Shown: piece after piece, positions 61,418 through 64,000 of the stretch | How positions within the stretch are numbered: position 1 is the first letter of the stretch | Layout of the letters: each line of letters begins with the position of its first letter | NCBI GenBank assembly: GCA_000024525.1 | Contig: CP001769.1 | Coordinates: 7,907,001-7,971,000 of the forward strand | Reading direction: 5' to 3' | Length of the DNA stretch: 64,000 bases | Source of the DNA: Spirosoma linguale DSM 74 | GTDB lineage: Bacteria; Bacteroidota; Bacteroidia; Cytophagales; Spirosomataceae | Translations under genes and position numbers: made by a program | Notes under the pieces: model-generated | The model's database searches: none | What the model was told of the DNA's origin: nothing | Seen by the model: only the letters and a program-made list of their open reading frames with translations

Positions 61418-62506
61418 ATGAACTACTATCTATTCAACGCGGAAGACCTGGCAGCCGATGACTATTTTAAGGAATGGGTCTGCTCGCCCACACCCGACAC
61501 CGATGCGTTCTGGAAAACCTTCCTACACGAGTACCCCGAGCGGTACTACCAGCTCGAAGAGGCCCGGCAACTGGTTACGGGACTTCGGGAAATTCAGTAC
61601 CAGCCGGGGCAGGACGCCAGCGTCGAACGCATCTGGCAACGAATTGGTCAGACGCTGGAGCCTGCGCAACCCATCCCCCTGATTCGCCGGATTGCCTCGC
61701 AGCGGGCCTGGCAGCTAGCGGCCCTGCTTCTTCTAACGTTGGGTGTCGGCTGGCTGGGAATGAATCAGGTGCCAATTGGTAAGGCATCGAAGACTAAACT
61801 GGCTCAGGCGGGTAACGATTGGGTCGAAACGCTCAATGAGGCCAGCCAGAGCATGGAAATCCAACTCGCCGATGGTAGTCTGGTGAAACTACAGCAGGGC
61901 GGACGGCTGCGGTATCGGAAGGAACTCGCCGGTCCTCTACGCGAAGTGTACCTGACCGGAGAAGCCTTCTTTCAGGTTCGGAAAAATCCGACCAAACCCT
62001 TCGTTGTGTATGCCAATGGACTGGTGACCAAAGTGCTCGGAACCAGCTTTCGGGTTAACGCGCCCGCCGATGCGTCGACAGTGACGGTTGACGTAAAAAC
62101 CGGTCGGGTATCGGTCTACGCGAATCAGCCGAGCCGGTTGCAGGACCCCGAATCGAAAGGGATGGTGCTGACACCCAACCAGAAAGCGGTCTTTCATCGG
62201 GAAGGGGCCACGCTCGATAAGATATTGGTCGACAGCCCCAGCCTGCTTATCTCCCACAAGGAACTACAGCAGTTCGTCTTTGAAGACGCGCCCATCGCCC
62301 GGATTTTCGGGGCAATCGAGCGGGCGTATGGAGTGGATATCATTTTCGATGAAGAGGTGATGCAGCATTGTACCCTGACTTTGAGCCTGGATGACGAAAG
62401 CCTTTTTCAGAAACTGGATGTCATTTGTAAAGTGCTCGACGCCCAGTATAAGCTCATCGACGCCCAGGTTGTCATCTACAGCAAGGGGTGCCCGAAGTCT
62501 ATCTGA
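61418..62506 (+). CDS. FecR-type anti-sigma factor
   Basis: 362 residues. A cytoplasmic N-terminal region that binds sigma (about 1-90), one membrane helix (about 95-112, LAALLLLTLGVGWLGM), the periplasmic FecR beta domain (about 140-245, LADGSLVKLQQGGRLRYRK, VYLTGEAFFQVRKNPTKPFV) and a C-terminal DUF4974 domain (LQQFVFEDAPIARIFGAIER). It holds the sigma factor until the receptor STN domain touches it. Operon with the sigma gene. Confidence 0.93.
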   Translation: MNYYLFNAEDLAADDYFKEWVCSPTPDTDAFWKTFLHEYPERYYQLEEARQLVTGLREIQYQPGQDASVERIWQRIGQTLEPAQPIPLIRRIASQRAWQLAALLLLTLGVGWLGMNQVPIGKASKTKLAQAGNDWVETLNEASQSMEIQLADGSLVKLQQGGRLRYRKELAGPLREVYLTGEAFFQVRKNPTKPFVVYANGLVTKVLGTSFRVNAPADASTVTVDVKTGRVSVYANQPSRLQDPESKGMVLTPNQKAVFHREGATLDKILVDSPSLLISHKELQQFVFEDAPIARIFGAIERAYGVDIIFDEEVMQHCTLTLSLDDESLFQKLDVICKVLDAQYKLIDAQVVIYSKGCPKSI

Positions 62507-62685
62507 TTGCCTGAATCAACTCAACCTTTAACCGTATATAATCACGCAAAATGAAGCTGTCTTTTAAACTCAGAGCGCAGCGTATACAGGGTTTAACTAT
62601 TTAAAGGTCAATAAATAACGAGCGGGTGCTCTATGCTCATTAATGTTCCTTTGTTCTCAACGATAAACGAAAACCAGTCAAGCCA
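62507..62685. other. FecR-SusC spacer
   Basis: The 179-bp gap probably holds the promoter recognised by the upstream sigma factor. TTCCTTTG (62646-62653) is a weak -7 candidate. No palindrome like those elsewhere is present. Confidence 0.3.
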
Positions 62686-64000
62686 ATGAAAAAACCAATA
62701 CCAGTTCAAACCCTGCTTTATTATATGAAACTCTCGGTGGTACAGGTGTGTCTGGCCATAACGTTCACGGGTGTTTCGCTGGCACTCGATGTTACAGCTC
62801 AGGAGATATTGACGAAACGGGTAAGCTTCCGGCTGGAAAATCAGGGCTTACGCAAGGTGTTTAAGGAAATCGAACAGCAAACCAACATTCGATTCGCCTT
62901 TCGGTCGCAGGTGATTCCCTTCGATCAGAAAACGACCGTCATCGCGTCGAACGAACCACTGGGTGATGTGCTGAACAAGGTGGTTAAACCGCTCCGGCTC
63001 CGCTACGAAGTGGTAGGCCGTCAGATCATCATCAGCCCTGTTTCCCAACCGGCCCAGCCGGAGGCTTCGCTGCAACGTATCAACGGACGTACGGATTTGT
63101 TGGCTGCGGCTGAGCAGACCATTACGGGCACCGTATCGGACGAAGCGGGCGTAACCCTGCCGGGGGTAAGTGTGGTCATAAAAGGCACCACCCGCGGCAC
63201 CTCCACGGATGCCGATGGCGCGTTTCGGCTCGTTGTGCCCGATGCCCAGGCAGTACTGGTGTTTTCCTACGTTGGCTACGAGCCGCAGGAGGTGGGCGTT
63301 AGCAACCAGACTTCTTTCAAAATCACCTTGAAAGCCGATAGCAAATCCCTCAACGAGGTGGTGGTCGTCGGCTATGGTACGCAGAAAAAAGCCGACCTCA
63401 CCGGCGCTATCGCGACCATATCGGCAGAGAAGCTAAAGAGCCGGCCCGCCGTGTCTTATGGCGAAGCGCTGGTGGGCCAAATGGCCGGGGTACAGGTGCA
63501 GCAAACCAACGGCGCTCCCGGTGGCGAAGGGCTAACGATTCGGGTGCGGGGTACAGGCTCTATTTCGGCTACCAGCTCGCCCCTTTATGTGATCGACGGC
63601 TACCCGATTGACGGCAACGCGTTTTCGCTCGTAAATCCGTCGGATGTTGAAAGTATTCAGGTGCTGAAAGATGCTTCGTCCACGGCCATTTACGGCTCGC
63701 GCGGGGCCAATGGTGTCGTGATCGTGACCACCAAGAAAGGGAGCGTTGGCACACCAACCATTTCTTACAATGCCTTTTACGGCATTCAGCAGGTGGCGAA
63801 GAAAATGAACGTCATGAATACCCGCGAATACCTCCAGTTTTTCAAGGACGGTCATAATCAGGCCTGGCTGGACCGGGCACCCATGCCCGGCGACGCACCC
63901 CACACCATCAATGACCCGAATTCTATCCGGGAAAAATATACCAACTCCAGCTTCTACGTTATTCCCGAAAGCTTTAACGATCCCAACAACTTTGCGGACA
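62686..64000 (+). CDS. SusC TonB-dependent receptor with STN domain, partial
   Basis: 438 residues are visible before the window ends. A long signal segment (MKKPIPVQTLLYYMKLSVVQ) is followed by an STN signalling domain at about 46-117 (RVSFRLENQGLRKVFKEIEQ, QVIPFDQKTT), a carboxypeptidase-regulatory-like domain at about 146-218 (GVSVVIKGTTRGTSTDADGA), then NEVVVVGYGTQKKADLTGA and the plug (GQMAGVQVQQTNGAPGGEGL). The STN domain is what passes the substrate signal to FecR. The cargo is unknown because the SusD and enzyme genes lie beyond the edge. Confidence 0.95.
   Translation, partial: MKKPIPVQTLLYYMKLSVVQVCLAITFTGVSLALDVTAQEILTKRVSFRLENQGLRKVFKEIEQQTNIRFAFRSQVIPFDQKTTVIASNEPLGDVLNKVVKPLRLRYEVVGRQIIISPVSQPAQPEASLQRINGRTDLLAAAEQTITGTVSDEAGVTLPGVSVVIKGTTRGTSTDADGAFRLVVPDAQAVLVFSYVGYEPQEVGVSNQTSFKITLKADSKSLNEVVVVGYGTQKKADLTGAIATISAEKLKSRPAVSYGEALVGQMAGVQVQQTNGAPGGEGLTIRVRGTGSISATSSPLYVIDGYPIDGNAFSLVNPSDVESIQVLKDASSTAIYGSRGANGVVIVTTKKGSVGTPTISYNAFYGIQQVAKKMNVMNTREYLQFFKDGHNQAWLDRAPMPGDAPHTINDPNSIREKYTNSSFYVIPESFNDPNNFAD

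Overview
The window looks like chromosomal DNA of a Bacteroidota bacterium, most probably Cytophagales and Spirosoma-like. The grounds are paired SusC/SusD outer-membrane systems, an ECF sigma/FecR pair, a C-terminal T9SS sorting domain, HmuY and DUF4290 proteins, promoters of the Bacteroidota type (TTTG, 19-20 bp, TAnnTTTG), weak ribosome binding sites and about 50% GC in genes. No phage, insertion sequence, CRISPR array, rRNA or tRNA was seen. The genus is an inference.

Layout. 1-7.8 kb: a partial DUF305-like protein, murA with a DUF4290 partner, a MATE exporter, a Prc-type protease and an FKBP isomerase. 8-12 kb: atpA-atpG, cut off from the rest of the ATP synthase genes, and small envelope proteins. 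12.4-23.2 kb: a beta-mannan utilisation locus with a LuxR-type regulator and its kinase, SusC, SusD, an IPT surface lipoprotein and a GH26 mannanase with a CBM and a T9SS tail. 23.3-25.6 kb: a multi-PAS kinase and an unlisted 45-residue membrane protein. 25.8-31.5 kb: a heme/iron island with DUF6607, a TonB receptor, a DUF6686-like protein, an HMA-like protein, HmuY, ferritin and a second DUF6686-like protein. 31.5-39.5 kb: aldo/keto reductase, tyrA and an aminotransferase split by a GxxExxY nuclease-like gene, NUDIX, a CE15-like esterase, a lipoprotein and a nucleoside hydrolase. 39.6-47 kb: an M28 peptidase and a three-gene metal-type RND efflux operon. 47-54 kb: housekeeping genes including rluA-type, rpmB and ornithine aminotransferase. 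54-60.5 kb: a hybrid kinase, a YihY protein and a GMC dehydrogenase with its small subunit. 60.8-64 kb: sigma, FecR and a SusC with an STN domain that runs off the edge.

The most unusual signal is not a gene. About fifteen intergenic gaps hold long imperfect palindromes whose arms are made of short repeated words. Arm sequences differ between most sites, but several recur (9.76 and 59.78 kb; 25.81 and 37.53 kb; 47.1, 47.3 and 48.96 kb; four copies at 33.4-35.6 kb). They sit inside operons as well as between them and often touch stop codons or supply C-terminal codons. One pair of inverted arms encloses the GxxExxY gene, a PD-(D/E)XK nuclease-like protein whose 5' end looks frameshifted. Whether these repeats form a mobile or regulatory class tied to that family is the main hypothesis offered here.
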